Below are positions 33,843 to 44,437 of a DNA stretch of 64,000 nt, in pieces (within the stretch, counting starts at the first letter, position 1; every line of letters starts with the position of its first letter). The DNA comes from Lichina pygmaea (lineage: Eukaryota; Ascomycota; Lichinomycetes; Lichinales; Lichinaceae): NCBI GenBank assembly GCA_963422465.1, contig OY730169.1:1736001-1800000 (forward strand), in the 5' to 3' direction. Below the pieces are notes generated by a model. That model was not told the DNA's origin. It did no database searches and was given only the letters and a program-made list of their open reading frames with translations. The translations under genes and the position numbers were made by a program.

Positions 33843-35630
33843 TTGTTTGCGCAGCGATGAGAAAGACGCCTCCGGAGCAAGGCGAGCGACTCTTCAGCAC
33901 CCTTCTCTCGGAAACTGCGCAGGCGCCATGCAGCCTTTCAGATATATGTTGCCGGGGCGGAGCGTGCAATGTTGGGCGGTCAACGTGGAGTAAGGCCGCC
34001 AGCTATACGAAAAATCTTCTGCACGAGAACTTGGCGGCCGTGGGAGTTCCTTCAGGTCTCGTATACGCTACAGCAAGGCATGGCCAGCTTCTCAAGGTCC
34101 CGCTAGCTTTGTACGAGCACCTGGCATCCGGAGCGTGGGGTGTGCTGCGGAGTGCCGTGAGTGCTTGATCCTCGCCGCAGATCCTTCTTGTTGGCAGGAC
34201 AAAGAGATTGTACAGTCAATGAAGCCCTTTGCCGGCCTCTTCATGTAGTTGATCGTCATTGGCATCTACTGGAGTACCGGAATTGTCAAGTCAAGATCTC
34301 TCTGGAGATTCAGAGCTGAAAAGATCTCCAGCAATCACAGGCCATGATGTTGAATTCTTTCAACATTCTGTAGAAGAAGTCTCCGTTGCCTTCTTCATCA
34401 TAAGCATAATGAAGAGACATGCTGTGCGAAGTACAGGTCCATCCTCCGAGCTCCGAACGGAGCGTAGTACACTCGTACTGTACGTATGTGCCGACAGTGG
34501 ATGTTCGGAAGGGCGTCAGTCGCTTGTCTTCGGTCCTTTTGGCGACGGCATGACGGACGGAGCTAATGACGGCGCGGTAGCGTCCGACTGCGGCCTGGAG
34601 AAGAAGGGCCTCGCATCGGTCATGGCGCACGAGTGGGGCTTCCAAAACCATGCAGGATGTGGATTTCAAGTGGGCTAGCGTGTTCTCCATCGGGTAAGGT
34701 ACATACGTAGCGGATTCTCAAGTGTCGTGGACAGGTGTGAGGTGACCGCATTGGTTCGTATCGTTGATCGACGGACTCGGGAAGCAAGCGCTTGATAAGC
34801 ACCATGTCAGCATTACGGACGAGTAGTATCTTCTGCAGAGGCCACCGCTCGCAGAGGACCCAGCAACGATCGAGTGATGTACATACTGCACGTGCGGAGG
34901 TACGCTTCGTAGCTTTACGGTAGTCGCTCCGACCGAGGGTTCCACAAGGTCGGTGGGTCCTCGTATTCGAGTGAGCCGAACGCAGCTGAGCTGCTGGTGG
35001 CTACGTATCACAAGATGCCATCCGTGTGTCAGAGCTTGAGTTGCGGAAGCGGGTGAGCACCCAGTGGTACGTAAGTAGATCATTGGCTCCTTGAGAAACG
35101 CTTCTCGGCCTCCGAGGCGACACGAACCGGAGACGTCTGTACTGTAGGTATGTGTCAACATAGGGTAATGAGGTCTCGGCATGGTGCGTAGCTGCTGCAA
35201 CGAAGGCGTTGTGACTCAGATAGGGGTTTTTGTGATCATCAAAGTCTTTGCTGGTATAAGTCTGAAGGCAGAAGATTAGATGTGACGTGACTGTTCTTGT
35301 GGATAGTACTTACGTAGCTGTGTCGTTGAGTATGTCTCTTGATCATGTACGTATGTACGGGCAGAGTGCTTAGGGAAGTGCTCCAGCTCGATGGATCTGT
35401 GCCATGATCGTACGTAGCCGTGGTCGACAGAACATCGTCGCATGGGCACGCACTTCACGTTCTGTACTATACCTTCCTTGCGGTATGTGAGTTAAGCATT
35501 CCGCGTGGCCGAAAGGCAACGTCGTACCCGTGATGGGGAGGTATGACCCCCCTAGGCACGGGTAACACGATTAGTGGTTCATCCTTGAACCATAGCAAGG
35601 CTAACACAACGAAAAGAACGGACAGGACTA
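33843..35630. other. Intergenic, no recognised gene
   Basis: No supported gene. A few frames of 120-140 codons occur on both strands (for example 33755-34168 plus and 34310-34690 minus), but they overlap each other and lack motifs. GTAC/CGTACGTA words recur between 34470 and 35420. The right edge is the terminal repeat of the DNA transposon. Confidence 0.45.
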
Positions 35631-36263
35631 CAGTCCACTCTCCTTATAACGATACTCTTTATAACGATATTTGCTTAGTCACCATGTATATCGGTATAGA
35701 AAGAGGAAGCTGAGAAGATATTTTGAGTACTCGTTCATCGGTCACAATGCCACCAAAGAAGGGGGAAGCATTCATTGGCCTCGAGAAGATTGCCCTCCGT
35801 TGTCGTAAGAAGGAGAATCCGCTCGCAACACAGAAGGAGGCAATTGATATGCTACTTAACGATGTGGACGAGATTGTGGAGGACTCCGAACACGACCTTG
35901 AACAGTCAATTATTGACTCCTTCTCACCACCAGAAGTACAGGAGTCAGATGATGAAGGAGTGGAGGTTCTCGAGCAAATAACCGCAGATCAGGCACTGAT
36001 TATGCTCCAACGCCTCCGCCTTTACGAAGAGCAATCAGACGATGGCAACAAGAAGCTGATGGATCAGCTCTACCGACACGACCGTGTTGTTGAGGCAAGG
36101 AGGGTTAAGGGGCTTCGTCAACGTACCCTGACAAGCTTTTCCAAATTGTGAACAAAGTGGACGGATAATCATATTAGTCACGTGCTTTTCCATATAACGA
36201 TACTCTTGCTATAACGATACTCAACCAATGGGACGACGCTAGCGTTATAAGGAGAGTGGACTG
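35631..36263 (+). mobile_element. Pogo-like DNA transposon, internally deleted
   Basis: A 633-bp element with perfect 21-bp terminal inverted repeats (outer 20 bases CAGTCCACTCTCCTTATAAC) flanked by TA on both sides (35629-35630 and 36264-36265), the target-site signature of Tc1/mariner/pogo elements. Inside each end are two copies of a TATAACGAT word (about 35646-35675 and 36194-36222), likely transposase binding sites. The single frame inside resembles only the C-terminal end of a pogo-type transposase, so the catalytic DDE core is absent and the copy should be non-autonomous. The family call rests on the terminal sequence, TA duplication and the frame's tail. Confidence 0.85.
35747..36151 (+). 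CDS. Truncated pogo-type transposase remnant (C-terminal part)
   Basis: One frame of 134 residues inside the DNA element. It starts MPPKKGEAFIGLEK and ends QRTLTSFSKL. The last 50 residues (LIMLQRLRLYEEQSDDGNKK, then a helix and RQRTLTSF) match my memory of the tail of fungal pogo-like transposases, which end with a leucine-rich helix, EEQ, and a terminal SFF or SYF. The middle is acidic (NDVDEIVEDSEHDLE), as in the linker before that tail. No DDE catalytic triad and no CENP-B-type DNA-binding domain are present. The frame is intact from ATG to stop, so a short protein could be made, perhaps a dimerisation fragment, but this is speculation. Confidence 0.6.
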   Translation: MPPKKGEAFIGLEKIALRCRKKENPLATQKEAIDMLLNDVDEIVEDSEHDLEQSIIDSFSPPEVQESDDEGVEVLEQITADQALIMLQRLRLYEEQSDDGNKKLMDQLYRHDRVVEARRVKGLRQRTLTSFSKL

Positions 36264-36694
36264 TATAGTCAATGTCCAACAGGCGAATGATCTTCCGAAT
36301 CCTCCAGACGGCGAAGCCGCGTTCACGCTTAATCTTCCGAAAACCTTAAAGTGGATCCTCGTTTGGGGCCTTAAGCCTCCGGATCAGGGTGGAAGCTAGA
36401 CTTGAAGATCAGGCTCCGTCAAACGATTGCTTCTGCATTCTGAACCCTGACGATCGTCTTATGCTTTTCTATTGCCGGGGATTTGCGAGGGCCTTTTCTG
36501 GGCCGTAGCTTGAACGGGAAGAAAGAGAAACAGAACCGTGGCATCATGCCCCGTTAAGCTTGATGCGCATGGGTGGAGGGGGTCCAATGGGAAGCTCTGC
36601 GGAAGAAGAACAGGGGCCAGAGAGCGGAGTAGATCACCGGCTGTTTCTCGTGCCGCATGCTCCCTGAGATGTTCGCCAGCCTTTCCGCCAACCC
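36264..36694. other. Short intergenic stretch downstream of RRN3
   Basis: About 430 bp between the DNA element and the RRN3 stop codon. No gene seen; probably the RRN3 3' untranslated region and terminator region. Confidence 0.5.
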
Positions 36695-38624
36695 TCATTC
36701 AACGTCGTCGCTGTCCGTGTGCTCGTCCTCGCGTGCTGGTCCATCGCCGAGGATCGGTAGACCCTGCCATTCGACGTAGTCGCCTTCGAGCCACCTCTTG
36801 CTGATCGGAAGATGATATGGATCGAAGGGAAAGTAGTCGTCTAGGTAGCATGGGCTCGAGCTCTCGCCGGTGGCGTTGGCGGAGGCGCCACCGGCATCCG
36901 CCGAGGGTTGCGACGACTGCAGCGCCTTCGACATCGCGAGCTCCGATAGCTGCAGGCGACGATTCGATTCGAGAAGCGGGTATACGTACATGAACCGAAG
37001 GTGGCAAGCGACCCGAGCAAACTCGTTGACGATGGACGGTGAGCAGAACTTCAGCGGATTGAACTTGGAGTAGATGGCGCGTGAGAGGGTCCCCTTGAGA
37101 CGGGGCACCCATTGAAACTCTTGATCGTCGATGAAGGTGGTCTGGTCGTCCCAGTCGCCAGCTGGATCGTCGGTCAGGTCTCGCCACCGGAAGCAGAAGA
37201 TGTATAGCACCGCCTGCACCATGGCGTGGAATGTCCGGTGGCGCTTGAGATCCGCTCGACGCACGGACGACTCATGGTCCTCCCGAAGCTTGTCCAGGTG
37301 CACGCCAAGAAACCGAACGACATTTCGGACGACCTGAGTGGACACGTGCGCGCCTCTGGCCACGAAGCTGGCAAGGTACGCGGCAGAAGATTGTCGGAGC
37401 AGCGCTGGCCGCGTCTGATCGCACATCAGATGAAAACAGGCACCGGCGAACCTATCGGCGAAGTATTCGGACGTTTGTGCGAAGTGGAAGATGAGGAATT
37501 GCGAGTGGCGAGAGCGGTACGTCGGTAGGATGATGGAGGCGAATTGGTTCAGCAACAGGTCGAAATGCAAATGCTGCTGCTTCGCCGCGGATGACTTGGA
37601 GAATGCCGGAGAGTAGAAGCCGAAGAGAGTGTCCATGATGGCGTCCATCTTGGCTAGGTTCTCCTCGAGTTCCTTGACCCTGCGACCATCCTCGCCGAGC
37701 GGCTCGGCGCTCATCACCGAGTCGGCATCGCTCTCGCTGTCATCGTCGGCGGCCGTCTCGCCATCTGCATCTCGATTGCATGGAGCTGGCGGCGCTTCTC
37801 GTGTTAGGCCGGCCTCGACTTCTGCTTCCTCCAGGCCCTCCATATCCACCTGAACCTGCACGTCGATCTTGACCAGTCTCTCCGTGGCCAGTCCGACGAC
37901 CTCGGCCTTCAGCTCAGGCGCGTACCGGGTGAGTGCGATGAGGTTCTTCATAAAGTCTGTATGAGCCCGGGTGCTGCTGGAGAAGTGCGGGAACTCGGAT
38001 GACAGGACGGACAGCAGCGTGCTGCCAGCGGAGGGGACGAGCTGAAGGACGGACTTGATAGCTATGTGCGACCTGGCGTGGATCTGTGGCCGTCGAACGA
38101 TCGGATGGTTTGGTAGCCGGCCGGATGACCTAGGAACTGGGAGAGGTCAACAGGCGCCACAACGGCCTCGCACCGACGCACATACCTAACGAGAACTTCT
38201 CCACCAGCATCGACAGGACCGCTCCGACGTACGTGCCCTGGGCCGAGACGAGGTTCCCCAGGAGGCGGATGAACAGAGCAACGTAGCTGTCGTCACGACC
38301 CACCCAGTCGCTCGCCAGCACAGAGTGAACCAGGCCCGAGCAAGATCTGTCGAGCCGCGACGCGTTCCTGATCAAGCCTAGAACGTAGCCTCTTAGTCGA
38401 CTCGGCGACGGTGCATCTTTCGCGGCTGCATCGGTCGTGAAGGCCTCTTGGATGCGCCCGTACCCGGCATCTTCGCCGATCTTGTGTTTCTCAATGGCTT
38501 CTCCCACATCCTCCGTGGTCGTCGGGGCCGCCTTGTCGACTGTCCTGCTGGCACCAGTACAAGCCTTGGGCTTGGTAGACAGCCTGGCACGCTTCTTCGG
38601 CGGGCCCGTCTCGGCGACCGCCAT
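36695..38624 (-). CDS. RRN3: RNA polymerase I-specific transcription initiation factor RRN3 (TIF-IA)
   Basis: Two exons, 38624-38182 and 38129-36695, around a 52-bp intron (donor GTGCGT), give 625 residues. RRN3 bridges RNA polymerase I to the rDNA promoter complex and is the growth-controlled switch of rRNA synthesis. Family words are clear: SYVALFIRLLGNLVSAQGTY, LVKIDVQVQVDMEGLEE, a long acidic insert (DDDSESDADS), LNQFASIILPTYRSRHSQFL, FHLMCDQTRPALLRQSSAAY and KFNPLKFCSPSIVNEFARVA. The C-terminus is acidic. A second possible donor (GTATGT, seven bases upstream) would break frame, so I chose GTGCGT, which restores the expected GRLPNHPIVRR segment. The basic N-terminus PPKKRAR may be a nuclear signal. 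Confidence 0.95.
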
Positions 38625-38839
38625 GCGTAGGAGATGTTGTTTGCTACCATAGACTTCGATACTGTTGGAAGCTGAGGAAATTCACTTTGTGCGTCTCCAG
38701 CAACACAAGTCCCAGCAGCAGAAGTTTCAGTTGGCAGTTCTAAGCGAGGAAACTAGCACGTCTAGCCCCAATCCAGATTCAGCGTCGTAGTCAGGTTTAA
38801 ACCTAAAATATATATGCAAAAGTCTGATATATCATGCAA
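38625..38839. promoter_or_regulatory. Interval between RRN3 start and the first tRNA-Lys
   Basis: Just over 200 bases hold the RRN3 promoter and the upstream region of the plus-strand tRNA gene. An AT-rich stretch (TAAAATATATATG near 38808) lies about 30 bases before the tRNA, where TATA-like DNA is common upstream of Pol III genes. Nothing else is seen. Confidence 0.4.
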
Positions 38840-38935
38840 GCCGAGTTAGCTCAGTCGGTAGAGCGAAAGACTCTTATGTGACCACCAAGTCATGGCGGTA
38901 TCTTTAGGTCGCGGGTTCGAGCCCCGCACTTGGCT
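38840..38935 (+). tRNA. tRNA-Lys (CTT), intron-containing, copy 1
   Basis: The acceptor stem GCCGAGT pairs with ACTTGGC at the end. The anticodon arm has AAAGA/TCTTT around the loop CTCTTA, with anticodon CTT at 38873-38875. A 23-base intron (38877-38899) follows position 37, the canonical eukaryotic place. The internal promoter boxes are intact (TAGCTCAGTCGG for A, GGTTCGAGCCC for B). The exons are identical to the second copy 17 bases downstream; only the intron and flanks differ. Confidence 0.95.
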
Positions 38936-38952
38936 TCTATCAATATGTTCAA

Positions 38953-39048
38953 GCCGAGTTAGCTCAGTCGGTAGAGCGAAAGACTCTTATGTGAAAATGT
39001 GTTCACGGTGGTATCTTTAGGTCGCGGGTTCGAGCCCCGCACTTGGCT
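38953..39048 (+). tRNA. tRNA-Lys (CTT), intron-containing, copy 2
   Basis: Same mature sequence as copy 1, anticodon CTT at 38986-38988, with a 23-base intron at 38990-39012 after position 37. The two introns share the first five bases and part of the 3' end, but differ in the middle (ACCACCAAGT versus AAATGTGTTC). Same length and position with diverged sequence suggests an old tandem duplication whose exons are kept identical by selection or gene conversion. A run of T (ATTTTTTTC at 39060-39068), suitable as a Pol III terminator, follows. Confidence 0.95.
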
Positions 39049-41709
39049 TAAAACAAACTGATTTTTTTCAATCTTGTGCTGTCCCTTGTCATGGCAGATC
39101 TGTTTCACACCGCTAGATACAGATGGAATTGAAGATTTCTTGTAAGTGTAGGAGTATCTACCCAGTGCTACCTATACAAGCAGTGGCCCATCTCCCAGCC
39201 AGAGAAAAGTAGTTACTGTGCTTCATTCTGCATGAGTTTACGTGGTTTTGTTGCCCTGCTCCAGACCTTCGGCCCACTGCAGTCTGCTGTGGATCTTTGT
39301 ATTGTACAGTACATTACTCAGGCATGACTTTTGAAGTAATTGCATTCTCTGGGATAGTATCTCGCACTTCTGTACTTCCGTACTCCGTAATCTAGTTATC
39401 TGATCCTGAGGTCTAGAGCTGACTAAAGAAACCGACCAACGAGACTGCAACCACCTGCACAATGCAAGTGTAGATAGGAGTAATCACAGTTATAGGACAA
39501 GTCGGTCCAGCAGAGATCTCCAGACCTATTCACACAGGGCTGGTTTCACAAGTCCTGTCATCAAACCACTTTCAGGGGTTCAGTCTACTTGTCAATCTGG
39601 AATGGAACTTGTGTCAAGTGGAGTACCAGCAGTTCTTTGTACAACTACCCATACAGAAGTACAGTACGTACGTATGAGGCGGGATGAGCAAGAGCTCCGC
39701 ACTCGATGCTGGACTGACTTGAGCGTCTACTCGTACTTGTAGGCAGCTGCTTCAATCAGACTATTGCTTCATCGTCGGTGGTGGTGTTTACTGATGTCGA
39801 CCATGTCATAGCTGCTGTTGCCATGCGCAGAAGAGCTTGCGAAACCTGATATCCAGCAGGCATTGCAATGACGACCCCCACTCCAATACCCACTCCTGTA
39901 GGGAGTACTTCCGTGGACCTAAACCTACAGTGCACATACAGTACGTACAGAAGTACCTCTGTTAGGGCTGGAGGGACGAGCTGGATGATAGATATGAAGC
40001 CACGTGAATGATAAGAATCTCCATGATACAGTATCAGGTTCCTACTGTAGCGTCCGGTACGTTACGTAGCTACCGTACTGAATGGAGCGAGAAACCTTCT
40101 CCTGCTTGGAGCTCTTGCTGATGATGATAATGAGGTACTGTACGAGGTCAGTCCGTAGAGAACTGGCAGGCACAATACTAATGGAGAGTCCTACGACTTC
40201 TGTATCCTACGCTCCGAATCACAAAACACTTGACACAATATCATGTTCCTGCCACTTCTGCTCGTCACGCTTGTCTCGAGATTTCAGGCTCACCATATAG
40301 GTTACGCGAAACAACCAAATATACCTGCGTACTCCTGGAGACTCTTTTCTTATCTAGCACGTCATACGTACGTACAGGTACCATGGCACCTTGGAAGCTG
40401 GTGAGAAGACTTGTAGAGAAGTACAGAAGTAGAACTTACGTACGCTACGTGAATAAATAGAGATCATACGTACCTTATACGTATCTTGTGATACTAGGTA
40501 CTCCGTACTCCGTACTGTCACACAAGATCGTCGCCAACTAGCCAGGCACGCCCGGACTCGCCAGACTCAGATCACGATTTCGGGGCGGTCGAGGAAAAGT
40601 GGGCTTGGCTCAACACCCGAGATTGACTGATTTGCCTGTCGTGCCTATGAAACAGCCCAGCCTGAGACCATCCGCTTTACTGTAACTTGGACAACCGACC
40701 GAGTCGCTCGTGTGCGAGACTGACGAGCCCGACGCTTTGCGAAAACAAGCCAAGCCCTCGTATCCGGATTCATACGCCTTCTTCCTCGGACACTTTATCA
40801 ATCCGATCCGTTCGCAGGCTTGGCAGTTTTATGTTCGAACCGGGGAAGTACAGTACGTTACGTACGAGCGTACGTACGTACGTAAGTACATACGTACGTA
40901 AGTACATACGTACAGTAGGTAACGTACGTGCCTTCGTATTGTACTTCGTAGCCAGCTTCAGCATTCACATGGCCCACCGGATTCTGAGGAAGCACACGCA
41001 ACCAGCAGCGGACATTGAGTCTCGAGAACGCCGATGGATTCCACGTCGCTGCTGGCAACTGCCCCCTGTCGGCCTCATCGCAAGGCAGGTCGCAGACGGA
41101 CTCGCAGGGGTTATCTACCATGCCCATGGCGCCAGATGGCGGTTGTCTCGGTCCTTCGTCGGCCGGACGGAGCGTTGTGACAGGGCCACGCTATGATACC
41201 GACTACACTTGCTTGAAGCTGGACTACGCTTGTACTGTGCCTCGTAGGCTGCCGTGGCTGCGAATAAAATCCACACGCGCCCTTCATACGAGTTATCGTA
41301 GAAGGGGATACATACGAACGTATGTACCAAGAGCCCATCATTTGCCATGACTGTGAGGCATCGACCGCATCGTATTGACCGTCCCTGTTTTATGTCGACC
41401 CTATCGTGCCTGTCCACCCGCGCCATCCTGAGCACATGCGATACGAATACGATCACACGACCGTATTTGATCGGTTCTGTCCTTCATCTAGGCTTTGCGC
41501 CATGACCCCCTTTACGAGCACGCCCTGGCCGGCACGCCGGACTTTGTGGTCGATGGGCCGTCGTCGGAACCGAGCCGACCGGGTCGGTCTTACGGCTCGT
41601 TTTCTCGATGGCGTGTGGCCGCCATATATGTAAGAGCTGGCCCGCCGCGTCTCCCTGCATACCTTCCGTCAAATCGGGGCATTGGGGATCAAGCAGCCAC
41701 CAATTCACC
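39049..41709. other. GTAC-rich intergenic region
   Basis: About 2.7 kb without a recognised gene. GTAC clusters are dense at 39660-39670, 39935-39955, 40370-40520 and especially 40845-40940, where an ACGT/GTAC tandem run occurs (CGTACGTACGTACGTAAGTA repeated twice with small changes). Overlapping frames at 40687-41456 on both strands are by-products of this repeat and of GC-rich DNA. Confidence 0.5.
40845..40940. repeat. Tandem GTAC/ACGT run
   Basis: Runs of GTAC and ACGT with a partly regular unit GTACGTAAGTACATAC in about two copies, inside a longer GTAC-rich stretch. The sequence is strongly palindromic and could fold on either strand. Confidence 0.8.
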
Positions 41710-42718
41710 ATGCACCTCACTGCCTTGCTGCTGTTCTGGCACGTCCTGTTTGCTGCGTGCGCCCCGCAGAACATCCAGCACCATGAGCTGGTATCCGAGG
41801 TAGAATCGGACAAGGGGCTGGCCGAGATGGGATACGTTCTCGTTGGCTTCGGTGCGGCAGGTGCTTTTGGCTACTTCACCGGCCCGAACGGCAAAAAGGT
41901 CAAGGTCAAGAGGAAGGGTATCAGATTGGGAGAGGCCAGGAAAGCAGTGGTGAAATTTCTTAGGAATCCAAACAAGGCTCTCGAAAGGGGAAATCGACAG
42001 GCTAGCATCAATAGGGGTAAAAAGACATTGGAAATGAGGAAGAAGGGCGGGCCGTCCGATGCAGCGAACGGTGCCGGAAGAACCCCTTACAATAAAGATA
42101 TGTCGGATGCCGAGGTCGTCAACTCTTTGACGGATGAGGAGAGGGAACAGATCCAGGCGTGCGTTAAGGAGAACTGGGATGCCGTGAGTGATCACCGACC
42201 GGAATCCATATCAGGCCTACCCCCAGCCTAACCTGTCGACCCAATAGTGGCGTGCCGCAGACTTGAATAAGGATATGTTGCAACAATTGCCAGATCAGTT
42301 CGGGGAGCCTGATCCGTACCTGTTCATAGGCAATGCCCGGCATGATTGCGTGAGGCGGATGCTCGTCCGAAAGGTAGCCCCGCGCTATGAAAGCGAGGTG
42401 GCTGAAATCCTTTCGAGGGACGAGTACGGCTATCCCGCTAGCGACACTGAGGATCAAGCAGGCCGGACTCCGGTCCGCCAGGCACCGGCCGAAAAGGAGG
42501 AAATGAAAGCCGCGGTGAAAGCGGGTGACACCAACGGAGTCCTGAAGTTCGTCGACGACAGCCCGTCCATCACGGACAAGTTCCTCGGAGCCGTGCAGTC
42601 CTCCTTCCAAGGCTTCAAGAACGCCTTCGGTATCTCCCCGTCGCGCCCGCCACCCCCACGCGGAGTCCCCCAGCCAGGACTACAGCCGGGACGACCGCTG
42701 GTTCCAGCCGGGAGGTGA
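41710..42718 (+). CDS. Predicted secreted Lys-rich protein, unknown function
   Basis: Two exons, 41710-42183 and 42248-42718, around a 64-bp intron (GTGAGT donor, CTAAC branch, AATAG acceptor), give 314 residues. The N-terminus MHLTALLLFWHVLFAACA is a signal peptide. A glycine-rich hydrophobic stretch (MGYVLVGFGAAGAFGYF) follows, then a strongly basic segment (KKVKVKRKGIRLGEARKAVV) and a mixed-charge body with possible helices, ending in a Pro-rich tail. I know no family. A frame of about 170 codons begins to be open at the end of this exon in a shifted register and runs to 43193; it looks coding (WFQPGGDD, RTLDDVKDVLCSSGVIDCRF), so the real gene may have another intron there and end at 43193. 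Function cannot be inferred; secreted effector is one possibility. Confidence 0.55.
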
Positions 42719-43193
42719 TGACTGTCGGACGGTCCATGTCTGCGGTACGCGCACCGCCACAGCCATCGAGTCGACAACGAAGGTCAGCAAGGCCGGTGCC
42801 CAAGACGTCATGTGGATTCGATCGGCGTGGCGCATTTCTCAGCGGCCCACAAAATCTCCACCCAGGACTCTGGACGACGTCAAAGATGTGCTTTGTTCAT
42901 CCGGGGTTATCGACTGTCGGTTTGAGGTTGGGAGCTTGTGGGTGGCGACGACCAGATGCCTCGAAGGGTCGTCCGGGCCGGTGGACAACAACGCCCCGTC
43001 CAGCGCCGTTCCGAGTGGTCCAGAAGCGCGATCCTACAGCTCCTGGATGAACAGCGGTTTCGATCATGCCACGGCGAACGTCGAGACCTTTCCACTCCCA
43101 AGCCCCCGAGCGTTTTTCGCGCCGCCCGCCTTCAACTACCGTCGACCGCGAAAGGGATGGTCGCCCGAAGAAGACTCGGCGCTCCCTGGATAG
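42719..43193 (+). other. Likely further exon of the secreted-protein gene
   Basis: Open in one frame from before 42719 to a TAG at 43191-43193, shifted by one base relative to the preceding exon. The peptide contains a Cys/Val-rich part (DCRTVHVCGTRTAT), then DVKDVLCSSGVIDCRFEVGS and an aromatic, Pro-rich end. An intron such as GTATCT (about 42631) to an AG near 42714 would join the frames in register, but the signals are weak. A single-base error or a separate gene are alternatives. Confidence 0.35.
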
Positions 43194-44437
43194 CACGCTC
43201 GAAGAGGGTCAAGTCACGAAGCGCAGAGCCATATCGAGCACGGCAGAACCACATGCCATCCTCTCCGGGGAGTTTGAGAAAAGGAAAGGTCATCGTCAAG
43301 GGCTTGGCCACCTTCCACCGGGCGCTGACCAACGTCGAGAAACGAAATGTGTGCGTGTGTGTGCGTGGTGCAACAAGGCTACTGGTACAAGAACTTGTGG
43401 CGCTATCCGTCGTGGCGGGTGCATGTATCCGTAGACATGTTACTGTACGATGAGTATAAGCTTACTGGGACTTGTTGTCTTTTCTTTTCCCTTTTTTTTT
43501 ACCCTTTTTCTGTTCCCTGGAGTGGGTGAGAGTAGTTCTTCTCTGTCCGCCTGGTGTACGTTTTAATAGCGAACGCATTTCAAGTTCTGAGCAAAGCAAG
43601 ATGTTCACTCCCACAGCTCAATTCCAACGCTTCACCCCCAACACTTCACTTCCAACACTTTGACTCTGACAGTTCAGTTTCAAAAAGTTCAACTTCCTCC
43701 AACAGAAGAATTCTATAGACGCAAAGCATGTACTTATAGGCACCGGGACTCTCGGTCACCATGACTCAGTCACAAGGACTCTCAGTCACTAGGACTCGGA
43801 GCCCAAAAGCCCGGGGAGTCGGCAGTGTTAGCCCGACCATTGGCCGTGGCTGAGACCGTGGCCGAGGACCGAGGCCTTTTTTTAGACATACTGGCGTGGC
43901 TGGGTAGGAGCTTTGTCAGGAAGGAAGGGAGGAAGGAAGGAAGGAAGAAAGGGAGGAACTCCCAAGAACTCAAGAACCACCTAGACAGCGCCACTGTACT
44001 ACCTAGGCCTGCTCTCACTTGCCGTATTTACTTACAGCATTTTTCAACAAATAATCAATAATGTCAGTATGCTGGCATACGGTACTTTTTGCGTACTGAC
44101 CACTGTAAACTGTTGCTATTTACACAATATCAATGAGCTGAGGAATATATTTATTGTTGTTGAGTAGGTGGTGGGGCAAGGGGAGAGAGAGAACTGAGGA
44201 GGAGGCGGCTTCTTTACTGAGAACAAGTACAAGGTGACTGCCCACTGTACTACGTGTACCTCTGAACAGTAGTTCGGGAGTACAGTACTTTTGCCAACCA
44301 GAAAGCCTGGTATCGACACTGTTACATATGTGGTAGCTCACTTGTCGAGAACCCACTAGTGATACATACTGCAATCTGAAGGTGCGGCGAGTCACACGGT
44401 ACGACCGCCATCTTCAGTCACGTCCTGTTTGGTCATG
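43194..44437. other. Intergenic, no recognised gene
   Basis: Probably 3' regions of the convergent neighbours. Contains a T-rich stretch at 43480-43505, a purine GGAAGGAAG run near 43918-43955, and tandem GGACTCTCGGTCAC-like words near 43745-43800. No gene recognised. Confidence 0.5.

Noticed and set aside
38129-38181. GTATGT as the RRN3 intron donor
   Set aside because: It looks like a good donor but puts the second exon out of frame; the GTGCGT donor seven bases later keeps frame and restores conserved residues.
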